The notes: generated by a model from the sequence alone, not told the origin. A stretch of 64,000 bases of DNA from SAR202 cluster bacterium (GCA_013204585.1 JABMNL010000037.1:44409-108408); one strand, 5' to 3'. Positions 8,518 to 18,262 are shown, counted from the first letter of the stretch. Translations and numbers: made by a program.

Positions 8518-9141
8518 ATGGCCGAGAACGGACACAACCACGGCGACAATGCCGAATACTACGCCCTAAGGGCCGAGGCCATCCAGGCCCTCCTGGTGGA
8601 GAAAGGCGTCTGTAGCATCAACGACATCCTGTCCATGGCCGACAAGCTGGACTCCCGCTCACCCAAGGACGGCGCCAAGGTGCTGGCCCATGCCTGGGTG
8701 GACCCAGCGTACAAAGAACGCCTCTTGGCCGACGCCGAATCAGCCCTCTTAGAGCTGGGCTACGACCTGCCCGAAACTGCTCCCCGACTCACCGTGCTGG
8801 AGAACACGTCAGAGGTGCACCACATGGCGGTGTGCACGCTGTGTTCCTGCTATCCAAGAGCGATTATTGGGCGGCCTCCTGCCTGGTACAAGGGTTTGGC
8901 CTACCGCTCGAAGGTCGTGGTTGACCCCAGGGGCGTATTGAAAGAATTCGGCACCGAGCTAGATGAGTCGGTTCAAGTTCGGGTCATCGACAGCAGCGCC
9001 GACTACCGTTATCTAGTGCTGCCGACTCGGCCCGCTGGCACTGAAGGCATGAGCGAGGAAGAACTGGCCAAGCTAATCACCCAAGAAAGCATGATTGGCG
9101 TCGCGCTGGCCCTATCGCCGGAGTCCGTCTCCACCAGCTAG
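8518..9141 (+). CDS. Nitrile hydratase alpha / thiocyanate hydrolase gamma subunit, cobalt type
   Basis: The 207-residue catalytic subunit holds the metal-claw motif VCTLCSC at 105-111 (Cys106, Cys109, Cys111). Thr after the first Cys is the signature of the non-corrin Co(III) enzymes; Fe enzymes have Ser. Flanking blocks are canonical: GRPPAWYKGLAYRSKVV, DPRGVLKEFG, and LPTRPAGTEGMSEEELA. The enzyme would hydrate nitriles to amides, or thiocyanate if it is an SCNase. RBS GGAGGAG lies 7 bases before the ATG. No separate activator gene follows, since a terminator comes next. The His-rich N-terminus (GHNHGDN) might help metal loading, which is speculation. Confidence 0.92.
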   Translation: MAENGHNHGDNAEYYALRAEAIQALLVEKGVCSINDILSMADKLDSRSPKDGAKVLAHAWVDPAYKERLLADAESALLELGYDLPETAPRLTVLENTSEVHHMAVCTLCSCYPRAIIGRPPAWYKGLAYRSKVVVDPRGVLKEFGTELDESVQVRVIDSSADYRYLVLPTRPAGTEGMSEEELAKLITQESMIGVALALSPESVSTS

Positions 9142-9163
9142 CCAACCCTGTATGTCAAAATAA

Positions 9164-9200
9164 AAAAGGCCCCGCCGAAACAAATTCGGCGGGGCCTTTT
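9164..9200. terminator. Bidirectional intrinsic terminator
   Basis: A perfect 16-bp stem (9164-9179 with 9185-9200) with a five-base loop has an A-run on one side and a T-run on the other. It serves both the nitrile hydratase operon and the convergent surE. Confidence 0.93.
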
Positions 9201-9218
9201 ACGTTCTCTCAGATAGCC

Positions 9219-10028
9219 TTAGTCGGGCCGATCCAGCATTTGTTGTGGTATTTCGCCCAGCAGGGATTCCACATCGGGCATGGCCGCGTTATTGCCGAGG
9301 CCGATGTGCATCGGCGTAATAGAAATGCAGTTGCCTTTGATCGCGGCGATATCGCTGTCTGGATCAGGGGTCGCATTGTTGGGCTTGTTCCTGGATATCC
9401 AGTAGCGCTTCTCTGGCCCGACATTCTCTGCTCGGACGTTTTCGCCCCACGACCGGCCACCCAATTTAGTAACCCGGACTCCCGCCACTTGGCTCATCTC
9501 AATTTTGGGGATGTTGACGTTCAAGAACAGCGGGTCACCGGAGTAGTCCTTAAACTTCTCGGCCAGGGGTTTCAGGATCTTCTCGGCAATGTCGTACTTG
9601 GTGTTGGTCACAGCGGCCACAGAAATGGCAATCGTATTGATGCCCCGCACAAAACTCTGCACCGCGCCGCCAACGGTCCCGGAGACCATCACGTCCCAGC
9701 CCACGTTCGAGCCAGCATTTACTCCAGACACCACCAGATCGACATCTTTGACCAGACTTTCCAGGGCCAAGACGCAACTATCGCCAGGAGTGCCCTCTAC
9801 CGAAAACGCGCTCACCGGGAATAGCCCGTCGCCTTCAGCCTGAAATTCGGGTGCCACGGTCCATTCGCCCGCCTTGACCGGGGCATGGAGGGTTAGACAA
9901 GCGCCCACGCCGCTCTGTTGGCGGTCGGGAGCGACCACGACGACTTCGCCAACCTGACGCAGAGCACGGGCAGCCGCCCAGATGCCGGGTGCGTTGATTC
10001 CATCGTCGTTTATGACCAGTATTTTCAT
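9219..10028 (-). CDS. surE: 5'/3'-nucleotidase SurE
   Basis: The 269-residue metal-dependent survival-type nucleotidase dephosphorylates nucleoside monophosphates. The N-terminus MKILVINDDG carries the metal-binding Asp8-Asp9. The Ser site is in APDRQQSGVG and the Asn in SGVNAGSNVG. SGTVGGA, which lines the active site, and the FLNVNIP segment are also present. An in-frame ATG at 10055 exists, but the canonical SurE N-terminus points to 10028. The gene is alone between the nitrile hydratase terminator and the cox operon. A palindromic repeat lies between it and coxM. Confidence 0.95.
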   Translation of the reverse strand: MKILVINDDGINAPGIWAAARALRQVGEVVVVAPDRQQSGVGACLTLHAPVKAGEWTVAPEFQAEGDGLFPVSAFSVEGTPGDSCVLALESLVKDVDLVVSGVNAGSNVGWDVMVSGTVGGAVQSFVRGINTIAISVAAVTNTKYDIAEKILKPLAEKFKDYSGDPLFLNVNIPKIEMSQVAGVRVTKLGGRSWGENVRAENVGPEKRYWISRNKPNNATPDPDSDIAAIKGNCISITPMHIGLGNNAAMPDVESLLGEIPQQMLDRPD

Positions 10029-10151
10029 GTGTCTCGCTTTGTCCAAACCGCCCATTATTTCAACACCAGGCAATGAGTAGTATTTTATCAGCCGGGATTT
10101 CTAAACACAAAAGTAGGGAACTTGAACTGCCATGAGCAGTAACAGCACCTA

Positions 10152-10181
10152 CCGTCATTCCAGCGAACGCTGGAATGACGG
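10152..10181. repeat. REP-like extragenic palindrome
   Basis: Perfect 14-bp arms (10152-10165 and 10168-10181) flank a two-base centre in the 3' spacer of coxM. The form cattccagcg / cgctggaatg is like REP or MITE-type palindromes that occur in many copies in other genomes. I found only one copy here. It could alternatively act as a weak terminator for the cox operon. Confidence 0.7.
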
Positions 10182-10247
10182 GGGGTTAACGTTGACCCGC
10201 AGTAACGCCAACAATCGGAGCGGTAAGGTCGACCTGCCGTCGATTGC

Positions 10248-11132
10248 CTAGTGGTGGGCCAGTCCGGTGGCGTGGAAGATGGCGTGCTTCAGTTCGATGG
10301 CCGCCATGGCACGCCGGTATTCAGCCGACGCGAAAATATCTCCGATGATGTCGGAGCCAAGGTCGTTGTCGATCAAATTTGCGGCGGCAGCGATGGTCTC
10401 CGCATTCAGTTCCTGTCCCACCAGTGCTTGCTCTACAGACTGGCCGCGCACTGGACTGGGGGTGAGGCCACCCACGGCAACCCTGGCGACCGTGCAAGTG
10501 TTGCCGTCCATGGTCACCACCGCTGCAGCACCGACCACGGCATAGGATGTGGCTGGGTGGGCCATCTTGGCGTACTCGGAATGCTGGTTGGCTGCCAAAA
10601 CCGGCATCTCGATGGCCGTCAGAATCTCATTTTCGGCCAAGACGGTGCTGAACGCACCCGTGAAGAAATCGGCTGCCGCCACAGTCCTTGAGCCACGGCG
10701 GGTAATTCCACCCTGGCCTTGAATGGTGAACTTGGCATCCATTGCCACCAGAACCGTGGGCAGGTCGGACGCAGGGTCAGCATGGGACACGTTGCCGCCG
10801 ATAGTCCCCCGGTTCCTTACCTGGGGGTCGCCGATGCCGTAGGCGGTCTCCCACAGGATACGGGCCGAGTCCCGTACTAGGGGCGACTCGGCAAGCTGGG
10901 CGTGGGTGGTCAGCGCACCAATGCGAAGGATGCCATTATTGGCAGTGATGCCTTGCAGCTCCGCGATTCCGCCAATATCGATGACGGTGCCGGGACGGGC
11001 CAACCGCAGCTTCATCAGCGGGATAAGACTATGTCCGCCAGCCATTAGCTTTGCGTCGGCGTCGTTGCTCAGAAGCTGAATCGCCTCCGACACGGAGTTG
11101 GCCTTTTTATATTCGAACTCTGTTGCAAACAT
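10248..11132 (-). CDS. coxM: CO dehydrogenase-type medium subunit (FAD-binding)
   Basis: The 294-residue flavoprotein belongs to a xanthine oxidase-family molybdenum hydroxylase. The FAD-binding motifs AGGHSLIPLMKLR (about 31-43) and TIGGNVSHADPASD (about 110-123) are intact, and the C-terminal CO dehydrogenase flavoprotein domain is present. It passes electrons from the 2Fe-2S subunit to FAD and then to quinone or another acceptor. It is the last gene of coxS-coxL-coxM, starting 3 bases after the coxL stop. The S-L-M order is that of form II operons. Confidence 0.93.
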   Translation of the reverse strand: MFATEFEYKKANSVSEAIQLLSNDADAKLMAGGHSLIPLMKLRLARPGTVIDIGGIAELQGITANNGILRIGALTTHAQLAESPLVRDSARILWETAYGIGDPQVRNRGTIGGNVSHADPASDLPTVLVAMDAKFTIQGQGGITRRGSRTVAAADFFTGAFSTVLAENEILTAIEMPVLAANQHSEYAKMAHPATSYAVVGAAAVVTMDGNTCTVARVAVGGLTPSPVRGQSVEQALVGQELNAETIAAAANLIDNDLGSDIIGDIFASAEYRRAMAAIELKHAIFHATGLAHH

Positions 11133-11135
11133 CGT

Positions 11136-13487
11136 TTAGCTCCCCTGCTTTTCGCGAATGGCCTGCCAGACCTTTTCCGGGGTGAGGGGCATGTCTATGC
11201 CGGTGACGCCCAGTGGCCGTAGGGCGTCCATCACTGCGTTGTAGATGGTCGCCGTGGAGGCGATGGCCCCCGTTTCGCCGATTCCCTTCACACCCAACGG
11301 GTTGTGGGGCGACGGAGTGACCGTGAATAGTGTTTCAATGTTCGGAAACATGTGGGCCCTGGGCAGGGCGTAGTCGGTCATCGAGCCGGTCAGGAGTTGG
11401 CCGTTGTCGTCGTAGACCGCTCCTTCCCAGAGCACTTGGCCGGCCCCTTGCACAACGCCACCGTGGACCTGACCCTCGACAATCATCGGGTTAATCTGCG
11501 GGCCGCAGTCGTCGCCGGCCACGTAGCGTTTGACCTCGATGTGTCCGTTGTCCGGATCCACATGCACCACCGCGACGTGGGCACCGAATGGGTAGACGAA
11601 GTTGGGCGGGTCGTAGAACGCCGAGGCTTCAAGCCCTGGCTCCATGCCTTCCGGCATGTTCCAGGCCACGTTGGCCATGGTCGCCATCTCTTGGATGGTC
11701 TTGCTCTGGTCGGGCGAGCCCTTGACGAAGAATTTGCCGTCTGCATACTCAACGTCTGCTTCAGCGGCTTCCAGTAGGTGAGCAGCTAACAGCCGGGCCT
11801 TCTCTTTCACTTTGCGAACTGCCAACACCAAGGCTGCGGCTCCCACTGCTGTGGTGCGGCTGCCGTAGGTGCCCCAGCCCATGGGTGTGTTGCTGGTGTC
11901 ACCATGAACAATGCCCACATCGTCCACATCTACGCCCAATTCGTCGGAAACTATCTGGGCGAAGGTGGTCTCCTCTCCCTGTCCGTGGGGCGAGACTCCG
12001 GTGTACACATTCACTTTGCCCGTGGGGTGGAAGCGTACGATGGCACTCTCCCACAGGCCGCCGCCGAACCCAACGGCCCCGGCAACCTGTGAGGGGCCAA
12101 GCCCGCAGATCTCGGAGTAGCAGGTGACGCCGATGCCCATATACTCGCCATGCTCCCGCATGCGGGCTTGTTCTTGGCGCAGGGCTTGGTAGTCCACATG
12201 ACCCAATACCATATTCAAGATGGGCTCGTAGTCGCCGCTGTCGTAGGTTATTCCACTGGCCACATCATGGCCGTCTTCAAATTTGGGAATCAGGTTCTTC
12301 CGCCGGAGTTCCACCGGATCAATCCCCAGCTCCACCGCCAGTAAATCAACCAACCGTTCCACCAAGAAGGTGGCCTCGGGACGGCCTGCGCCTCGGTAGG
12401 CGTCCACCGGCGTGGCGTTGCTGAACACCCCGTAAATATCGGCCTTGGTCGCTGCGATGTCATAGGGGCCGCAGTACATCAGTCCATGAAGGATTGTGGG
12501 GACTCCGGGGCCAGCCGTGGACAGATAAGCGCCCATGCCAGCGTAAATCACGCTACGGACGGCAGTGATTTTACCCTCACGGGTGGCCGCCATTTCCACA
12601 TGCTCTACATGGTCGCGGCCATGGATGGTCGCTTGGAAACCCTCGGACCGGGTCGCAGTCCATTTGACCGGGCGTCCCAGCTGCATGGAGCAAAAAGAGG
12701 TAATCATCTCATCGGCATATACAGGAATCTTGCTGCCGAACCCGCCGCCGACTTCGGTGGCGATGACCCGAATCTTATGCTCGGCTACTCCAGTCACCAA
12801 CGAGGCTAGGAACCGGCAAATATGGGGGTTTTGGCTGGTGCTCCATAGGGTTAACTCGCCCATGGACTCGGTCCAGGTAGCCACCGCCGACCTCGGTTCC
12901 ATGGCGTTGGGTATCAACCTTTGATGGACGATGGTGTCTTTTACGATAACGTCGGCGCTGGCGAAGGCTGCGTCCGTATCGCCACCGGCAGCAACCCAGT
13001 GAAACGCCTGGTTGTTGGGGGCGTCTTCGTGCAACTGGGGCGCGCCCGGCTGCATCGCCGCCTCAGGATTGACCACTGCCGGAAGGATGCTGTAGTCCAC
13101 CTTAATCAATTCCAGGGCGTCTTCAGCCTGGTAGCGGTTCTCGGCTACCACCACCGCCACCGCGTCGCCTTGATAACGGACCACATCTTTGGCTAAAGCC
13201 GGATGGTCTACTGCCTTCACATCGGAATCGGGCGGAATCCAAGCGCACGGAATGGGGTTCAACACCCCGTCGGTGTCGGCGCCGGTGTAAACCGCGACCA
13301 CTCCGGGGGCCGCAGCGGCTGCGCTGGTGTCGATGCTGTTTATCTTGGCGTGAGCGTGGGGACTACGCAATATGGCAGCAAAGGCCATCCCTGGCAGCTT
13401 CACATCGTCGGTATAAGTCGCGCCTCCCGTAATCAACCGAGGGTCTTCACGACGGCGAATTCCGGAGCCAAATATTCTAGTCGTCAT
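11136..13487 (-). CDS. coxL: Form II (AYRGAGR-type) CO dehydrogenase large subunit, molybdopterin-binding
   Basis: The 783-residue molybdenum subunit carries AYRGAGR at about 363-369. That is the form II signature; form I CO dehydrogenases have AYxCSFR with the Cu-binding cysteine. Other molybdopterin contacts are visible: GGGFGSK (about 247-253), and the catalytic Glu in [12 protein letters not shown] (about E738). Form II enzymes are of disputed substrate: some organisms use them for CO, others probably for aldehydes or N-heterocycles. No maturation genes (coxD/E/F/G) are in the window. The start ATG lies 3 bases after the coxS stop. Confidence 0.93.
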   Translation of the reverse strand: MTTRIFGSGIRRREDPRLITGGATYTDDVKLPGMAFAAILRSPHAHAKINSIDTSAAAAAPGVVAVYTGADTDGVLNPIPCAWIPPDSDVKAVDHPALAKDVVRYQGDAVAVVVAENRYQAEDALELIKVDYSILPAVVNPEAAMQPGAPQLHEDAPNNQAFHWVAAGGDTDAAFASADVIVKDTIVHQRLIPNAMEPRSAVATWTESMGELTLWSTSQNPHICRFLASLVTGVAEHKIRVIATEVGGGFGSKIPVYADEMITSFCSMQLGRPVKWTATRSEGFQATIHGRDHVEHVEMAATREGKITAVRSVIYAGMGAYLSTAGPGVPTILHGLMYCGPYDIAATKADIYGVFSNATPVDAYRGAGRPEATFLVERLVDLLAVELGIDPVELRRKNLIPKFEDGHDVASGITYDSGDYEPILNMVLGHVDYQALRQEQARMREHGEYMGIGVTCYSEICGLGPSQVAGAVGFGGGLWESAIVRFHPTGKVNVYTGVSPHGQGEETTFAQIVSDELGVDVDDVGIVHGDTSNTPMGWGTYGSRTTAVGAAALVLAVRKVKEKARLLAAHLLEAAEADVEYADGKFFVKGSPDQSKTIQEMATMANVAWNMPEGMEPGLEASAFYDPPNFVYPFGAHVAVVHVDPDNGHIEVKRYVAGDDCGPQINPMIVEGQVHGGVVQGAGQVLWEGAVYDDNGQLLTGSMTDYALPRAHMFPNIETLFTVTPSPHNPLGVKGIGETGAIASTATIYNAVMDALRPLGVTGIDMPLTPEKVWQAIREKQGS

Positions 13488-13490
13488 GGC

Positions 13491-13955
13491 TTAACTCCTC
13501 TTCGCTTCCGCAGCCGCTAGAACTGCTTTCACAATATTGTGGTACCCCGTGCAACGGCAAATATTGCCTTTTAAGCCTTCTCGCACCTGGTCCTCGGTTG
13601 GATTGGGGTTCTTATCAATCAATTCAACTGCGGTCATAATCATTCCGGCGGTGCAGTAACCGCATTGCAGGCCATGGTTGTTCCAAAAGGCCTCTTGGAC
13701 CGCGTCCAGTTCACCCTTCGGAGACAGTCCCTCAATGGTGGTAATCTGGCTCCCGTCGGCTTGAACGGCCAGGCAGGTGCATGATTTCACCGTTGTGCCG
13801 TCCATATTCACCACGCAGGCGCCGCATTGGCTGGTGTCGCATCCAACCTTGGTCCCGGTCAGTCCAAGGTCTTCTCTGAGAAAATGGACCAACAACGTAC
13901 GCGGGTCCACATCCTTTTCATGGGCTTTTCCGTTCACGGTTACCTGAATTTTCAA
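13491..13955 (-). CDS. coxS: CO dehydrogenase-type small subunit, two 2Fe-2S clusters
   Basis: The 154-residue iron-sulfur subunit has an N-terminal plant-type ferredoxin domain with CDTSQCGAC and a later Cys, and a C-terminal helical domain with CGYCTAGM and CRCTGY. It carries electrons from the Mo site to FAD. I start it at TTG 13955 because AAGGGAG lies 5 bases upstream and the protein then begins KIQVTVNGK as usual. An upstream in-frame start would add 24 unrelated residues. It is the first gene of the coxSLM operon, divergent from lysA. Confidence 0.94.
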   Translation of the reverse strand: MKIQVTVNGKAHEKDVDPRTLLVHFLREDLGLTGTKVGCDTSQCGACVVNMDGTTVKSCTCLAVQADGSQITTIEGLSPKGELDAVQEAFWNNHGLQCGYCTAGMIMTAVELIDKNPNPTEDQVREGLKGNICRCTGYHNIVKAVLAAAEAKRS

Positions 13956-13973
13956 GGTAGCTCCCTTGCATAG

Positions 13974-13991
13974 TAGGTTTGCTAGGTTTGT
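13974..13991. repeat. 9-bp near-perfect tandem duplication
   Basis: taggtttgc is followed by taggtttgt, just upstream of the coxS ribosome-binding site. Confidence 0.75.
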
Positions 13992-14200
13992 GTTGTCGGT
14001 GGTTGGTTTCCAGGCGTAAATAGGCACAGGGGCCGAAGTGCCCCGAGTATATACGCGGCCACATACCCCGTCAACGTGCCTGGCGCAGCCCTGTTAGTTG
14101 CGGAATTTCCTGCCTGGCCCTATGATTTTAGATGCGTCTGCCCAGCGGCCACTGGACACCGACGCCCGACCTGCCTTTTTGCTAACTAATGAGGACTTCA

Positions 14201-15508
14201 ATGTTCCCACAAAGTATCTTTCCCGATACCGCCGAAATTGACGCCCAAGGGCAACTAATACTGGGCGGGTGCAAGGCCACCGATTTAGCCGAAGAATACG
14301 GCACGCCGGTGTACATTTTTGATGAAGACACCCTGCGTGGCCGCTGCCGCAGCTTCATCGGTGAGTTCCGCAAGCTATACCCAGCAACCAACGTCAGCTA
14401 CGCCAGCAAGGCCTACATCAACCCCGCGTTGGCCAAGCTTTTTCAAGAAGAAGGCATGGGCTTCGACGTGGTCTCGGGCGGCGAGTTAGCTACCCTCATA
14501 GCCGCGGGCATCCCCATGAATGAGGTCTATTTCCACGGCAACAACAAGACTCCCCAGGAATTGTCCGAAGCGCTGGAGAACTCCATCGGTTGGGTGGTAG
14601 TCGATAGTTTTCATGAACTTGAGCTGCTCGACCAGTTAGCGGGTCTGGCAGGCAAGACCCAAGACATTCTGATTAGAGTTTCTCCCGGCGTAGACCCACA
14701 TACCCATGTGTACACCACTACAGGCATCTTGGATTCCAAATTCGGGTTTTCAATTCAGACCGGCCACGCTGCCGAAGCGGTCCGCCTGGGCCTGGCAGCC
14801 AAGAACCTCAACCTGCGCGGTCTGCACTTCCATTTGGGCTCGCCCATATTTGAGATGGAGCCCTACCGAGTAGCCACTGAGTTGGTGTTGAAATTCGCCG
14901 CCGAATTCCGGGAAGACGGCCTGAATCTGCAGCGGTTCAGCCCCGGCGGAGGATTCGCCATCGGGTACACCCGCGACCAAGAACCCCCTCCGGTGTCCGA
15001 CTACGCCGAAACTATCGTGTCCACCATGATTGCCACCTGCCAAGAATTGGGTATGGAACCGCCGACCTTGGTCATTGAGCCAGGCCGGGCAGTCATTGGC
15101 CCCGCTGGAGTGGCCCTCTACCGCATTGGCGCCATTAAAGACGTGCCAGGCGTGCGCAAGTTCGTCAGCGTCGACGGTGGCATGGGCGACAATATTCGTC
15201 CGGCACTCTACCAGGCGAAGTACGAAGTGGTAGCCGCCAACAAAGCCAACCAAGAACCCACCGAGAAAGTTACGATTGCAGGTAAATATTGCGAGTCGGG
15301 CGACCTGCTAGCTTCAGATATAATGCTGCCCAAGATGGAATCCGGCGACTTGATTGCCATTCCCGCAGCGGGAGCCTACTGCCCCTCCATGGCCAGCAAT
15401 TACAACATGAACCCGCGACCGCCAATGGTCATAGTTAAGGATGGCAAAAGCCGCTTGATTCGTAGACGGGAGAGCTACCAAGACCTGATGCACTGCGACG
15501 TGGTTTAA
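14201..15508 (+). CDS. lysA: Diaminopimelate decarboxylase
   Basis: This PLP enzyme converts meso-diaminopimelate to lysine. The protein is 435 residues. The N-terminal alanine-racemase-type barrel holds the PLP lysine in SYASKAY. HFHLGS and SPGGGFAIGY bind cofactor phosphate, and EPGRAV and the C-terminal CESGDLLA motif supply the second-subunit Cys and substrate contacts. I use ATG 14201 with AGGA five bases upstream rather than ATG 14189. holB follows 21 bases after the stop, so the genes may be co-transcribed, but no functional link is implied. Confidence 0.95.
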   Translation: MFPQSIFPDTAEIDAQGQLILGGCKATDLAEEYGTPVYIFDEDTLRGRCRSFIGEFRKLYPATNVSYASKAYINPALAKLFQEEGMGFDVVSGGELATLIAAGIPMNEVYFHGNNKTPQELSEALENSIGWVVVDSFHELELLDQLAGLAGKTQDILIRVSPGVDPHTHVYTTTGILDSKFGFSIQTGHAAEAVRLGLAAKNLNLRGLHFHLGSPIFEMEPYRVATELVLKFAAEFREDGLNLQRFSPGGGFAIGYTRDQEPPPVSDYAETIVSTMIATCQELGMEPPTLVIEPGRAVIGPAGVALYRIGAIKDVPGVRKFVSVDGGMGDNIRPALYQAKYEVVAANKANQEPTEKVTIAGKYCESGDLLASDIMLPKMESGDLIAIPAAGAYCPSMASNYNMNPRPPMVIVKDGKSRLIRRRESYQDLMHCDVV

Positions 15509-15529
15509 AAACCACGCCGCCAAAGACTT

Positions 15530-16549
15530 ATGTGGACAATCTTCGGACAAGACCACCTACTCAAGCAGCTTGAACCCAGCCTTCGGCTAGGCAGACAGTC
15601 CCACGCCTATTTACTCAGCGGTCCACCCCATGTGGGCAAGATGGCTCTTGCCATTAATCTCGCCCAGGCCGTAAATTGTTTAGAGGGAAACGCAATGCCC
15701 TGCGGTTCTTGCACTCAGTGCACCAGAATCGCCCAAGGACACCACGCCGACATACGGATACTTGCCCCCGGCCAAGGTGAAGAAGGCCGGTCGGCCCGCA
15801 CCGTTATCGGCATCAACGAAATAAAAGAAATCCTGCGCCGGGCAAACCTGAACCCTTACGAGGGTTCGTGCAGCGTAGTGATTCTTGACGGCGCTGAATC
15901 CATGAGTGACGAAGCTGCCAACGCATTGTTAAAAACACTAGAAGAGCCACCCCCACAGGTGATGTTCCTGTTGCTTACAGCCAACGAAAGCTCTGTATTA
16001 ACCACTGTTCGGTCTCGGTGCCAGACCTTGACCCTGGTTCCTCTTTCCAAAAATCAAATGGAGGAAAGGCTGGTAACAGACCGTCAGGTAACACCGGAGC
16101 AGGCCGAGCAGTTGTTTCGTCTATCACGAGGTTGCCTTGGCTGGGCTATCAGCGCACTAGACGACACCCAAGTGCTGGAGCAACGGCAGGCTGACCTGGA
16201 AAAGATGCAAGAAACCCTGGACGCAGGGCTCGAGACCCGGTTCACCTATGCCAATGAAGTTGCCTCGCTGTTTAGCAGCGACCGCGACGCCGCCAAGGCC
16301 CTGCTGGCCCTGTGGCTTCGTTGGTGGCGAGACCTTCTCTTAATCAAAGAAGGCGCCGAAGAATTCCTGCACAACGCGGACCACGCCGATTCTCTACGCA
16401 GCCAAGCATCTAGCCTAAGCACAGCGCAGATTGTGCAGTTCATCAAACGTCTAATGCAGACCTTATCCAACCTAGATAGTAACGTCAGCCCCCGGCTGGC
16501 GATGGAAGTATTAATGCTGAACCTACCCATAGAAGCTGGTCAAGTATGA
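15530..16549 (+). CDS. holB: DNA polymerase III, delta' subunit
   Basis: The 339-residue clamp-loader AAA+ protein has a zinc-binding insertion with CGSCTQC and an upstream Cys. The P-loop is GPPHVGKMAL. The sensor or Walker B-like stretch VVILDGAESM leads into ANALLKTLEEPP, and the SRC motif (VRSRCQ) provides the arginine finger to the neighbouring clamp-loader subunit. The residue after GK is Met rather than Ser/Thr, consistent with delta' being a stator that need not hydrolyse ATP. It overlaps the next gene by ATGA. The same holB-ricT order is seen in Firmicutes. Confidence 0.93.
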   Translation: MWTIFGQDHLLKQLEPSLRLGRQSHAYLLSGPPHVGKMALAINLAQAVNCLEGNAMPCGSCTQCTRIAQGHHADIRILAPGQGEEGRSARTVIGINEIKEILRRANLNPYEGSCSVVILDGAESMSDEAANALLKTLEEPPPQVMFLLLTANESSVLTTVRSRCQTLTLVPLSKNQMEERLVTDRQVTPEQAEQLFRLSRGCLGWAISALDDTQVLEQRQADLEKMQETLDAGLETRFTYANEVASLFSSDRDAAKALLALWLRWWRDLLLIKEGAEEFLHNADHADSLRSQASSLSTAQIVQFIKRLMQTLSNLDSNVSPRLAMEVLMLNLPIEAGQV

Positions 16550-17403
16550 CCTTGGTTACTGAACCCACTAACCAAAGCAGGGCACATTTGACGCGGGTTG
16601 TCGGTGTGCGCTGGCGTAAGTCTGACCCCGTAAGTTATGCCAGCGTTGGCGACCTACCGCTGCGCCTGAACACATGGGTCATATTGCAAATGGAGAAAGG
16701 GCAAGAAATTGCCTGGGTTTGCCGGGAGGTTAAGGAGCTGGTTGCCTGCCAACCCGATGAAGAGCCGACCATTCGCGTGGTGCGCAAAGCGACCGCCAGC
16801 GACCTGGGACGACTGCAAGAGAACCGAAGCGCAGAACAGGACACTTTTAAGCTAGCCCGCACCAAGGCCCGCGAGTTGGAAATACCCATGAAGGTTGTGG
16901 ACGCCCACTACGTCTTCGACCGTTCCCGCATGGTTGTGACCTTTGGCGCGGAGGGCCGAGTGGATTTCCGTCCGCTAATCCACGCATTAAGTTCGACCAT
17001 CGGGGGTCGAGTGGAATTACGCCAAGTGGGTGACCGCGATGTGGCCAAGATTGCCGGAGGCCTAGGACGTTGCGGCAAGTCGCTGTGCTGCGAACAGTGG
17101 ATGGACAAGTTCGAGTCTATTTCAGTGCGGATGGCTAAAGAACAGGCCCTGCCCATCAGCGCAGAAGGTCTGGCCGGAGCCTGTGGCAGATTGCGCTGTT
17201 GCCTAAAGTTTGAATACGAGCAATACCGAGAGATAAACCGGGCGCTACCCAAGATTGGTGAATTGGTTGGAACGCCCACCGGGGCCGCCACTGTGATAGT
17301 CGGACACCGGATGAAAGAAACCGTATCGGTTCGCTACCAGGACGACCGAATTCTGGAACTGGCCTTAGCCGACATCACCAGGGATCAGACTCCCCGAAAG
17401 TAG
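16546..17403 (+). CDS. ricT: PSP1-domain protein RicT (YaaT)
   Basis: The 285-residue PSP1 family member has its conserved cysteines in GRCGKSLCC and CGRLRCCLKFEYE. In Bacillus these bind a 4Fe-4S cluster of the RicAFT complex, which influences RNase Y-dependent mRNA maturation and phosphorelay. The PSP1 C-terminal domain spans about 95-185. The start codon overlaps the holB stop, so expression is coupled. No ricA or ricF is nearby. Confidence 0.9.
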   Translation: MTLVTEPTNQSRAHLTRVVGVRWRKSDPVSYASVGDLPLRLNTWVILQMEKGQEIAWVCREVKELVACQPDEEPTIRVVRKATASDLGRLQENRSAEQDTFKLARTKARELEIPMKVVDAHYVFDRSRMVVTFGAEGRVDFRPLIHALSSTIGGRVELRQVGDRDVAKIAGGLGRCGKSLCCEQWMDKFESISVRMAKEQALPISAEGLAGACGRLRCCLKFEYEQYREINRALPKIGELVGTPTGAATVIVGHRMKETVSVRYQDDRILELALADITRDQTPRK

Positions 17404-17443
17404 CCCCTTAGTCTCAGGTCAACCCCGGTCTGCAACTAACCAG

Positions 17444-18040
17444 TTAGTCTCTAATGGACCAGGGAATATACAACTTCCACTCGTCCAGAATCACCCTGTT
17501 CTGAAGAATTAGGTACGGATTGGGGTCTGGGGCACGCGGCGTTTTTGCCAAGCGCATTTTTGCTTCAGCCGGAGTACGCCCCGCTTTGTGAAGGTTGCAG
17601 CCGTTACAGGCCGCCACGACGTTTTCCCAAGTATGCGCGCCGTTCTGACGTCGGGGAATAACGTGGTCAATGGTTAAGTCTGGGGCCTTCTTACCACAGT
17701 ATTGGCAGCTGAACCGGTCCCGCAGAAAAACTTCCTTCTTGGACAGTTTGCGGGGCAAAAAGGGCCGCTTCACCATGTAGTCCAACCGAATGATTGAAGG
17801 TGCGTCAATCGCCTGACTTACGGTATGAATCTGACCCCGGTGGTTCTCGAGGAGTTCGGCCTTGCCCTTGGTAACCAAGACAATGGCACGGCGAACGGTG
17901 CAGACGTTCACCGGAACGTAGTTCAGGTTTAAAACCAAGACTGGCGCACGGATGAGTACAGCAACATCCACCGCCTCCGCAACCCCATTTTCGGAAGCGC
18001 CAATCGCCGTCAGTTGTCTTATTTCTGCCTGTTCAACCAT
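17444..18040 (-). CDS. HNH endonuclease family protein
   Basis: The 198-residue protein has a beta-rich N-terminal part (about 28-95; VLVLNLNYVPVNVCTVRRA) and a C-terminal HNH domain. Zinc cysteines are in SCQYCGKK and ACNGCNLHKAG. The catalytic His is in LTIDHVIPRRQNG, and WENVVAAC gives the Asn. This subfamily is widespread in bacteria as a stand-alone gene, without a partner methylase, and its cellular role is unsettled. It is convergent with ricT across 40 bases. The first ATG is used, with AAGG upstream. Confidence 0.9.
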   Translation of the reverse strand: MVEQAEIRQLTAIGASENGVAEAVDVAVLIRAPVLVLNLNYVPVNVCTVRRAIVLVTKGKAELLENHRGQIHTVSQAIDAPSIIRLDYMVKRPFLPRKLSKKEVFLRDRFSCQYCGKKAPDLTIDHVIPRRQNGAHTWENVVAACNGCNLHKAGRTPAEAKMRLAKTPRAPDPNPYLILQNRVILDEWKLYIPWSIRD

Positions 18041-18231
18041 GTCGGCCGGCCTTTTGGAACTCCCACACTCTGGTTAAGTAGCGCTATTTAGAAGCGCTGG
18101 GGGGAAGTAACCGCCCGGACGTTGCCGGGGCCACCATACATGAATATTAGGCCTGGCGCGGGCAAAACCTGCGCCCGGAGCCTGATGCAAGCTATGGTAG
18201 CACATAGGCTACGGAACAATTTTAAAGCTAG

Positions 18232-18257
18232 AAAAAAGCCGCCCGACCGGGCGGCTT
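18232..18257 (-). terminator. Intrinsic terminator of the cvpA-like gene
   Basis: Nine-bp arms (18236-18244 and 18249-18257) form a GC-rich stem with a four-base loop. On the minus strand it is followed by a run of six T. It lies a few bases after the cvpA-like stop. Confidence 0.88.
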
Positions 18258-18262
18258 AGTCT

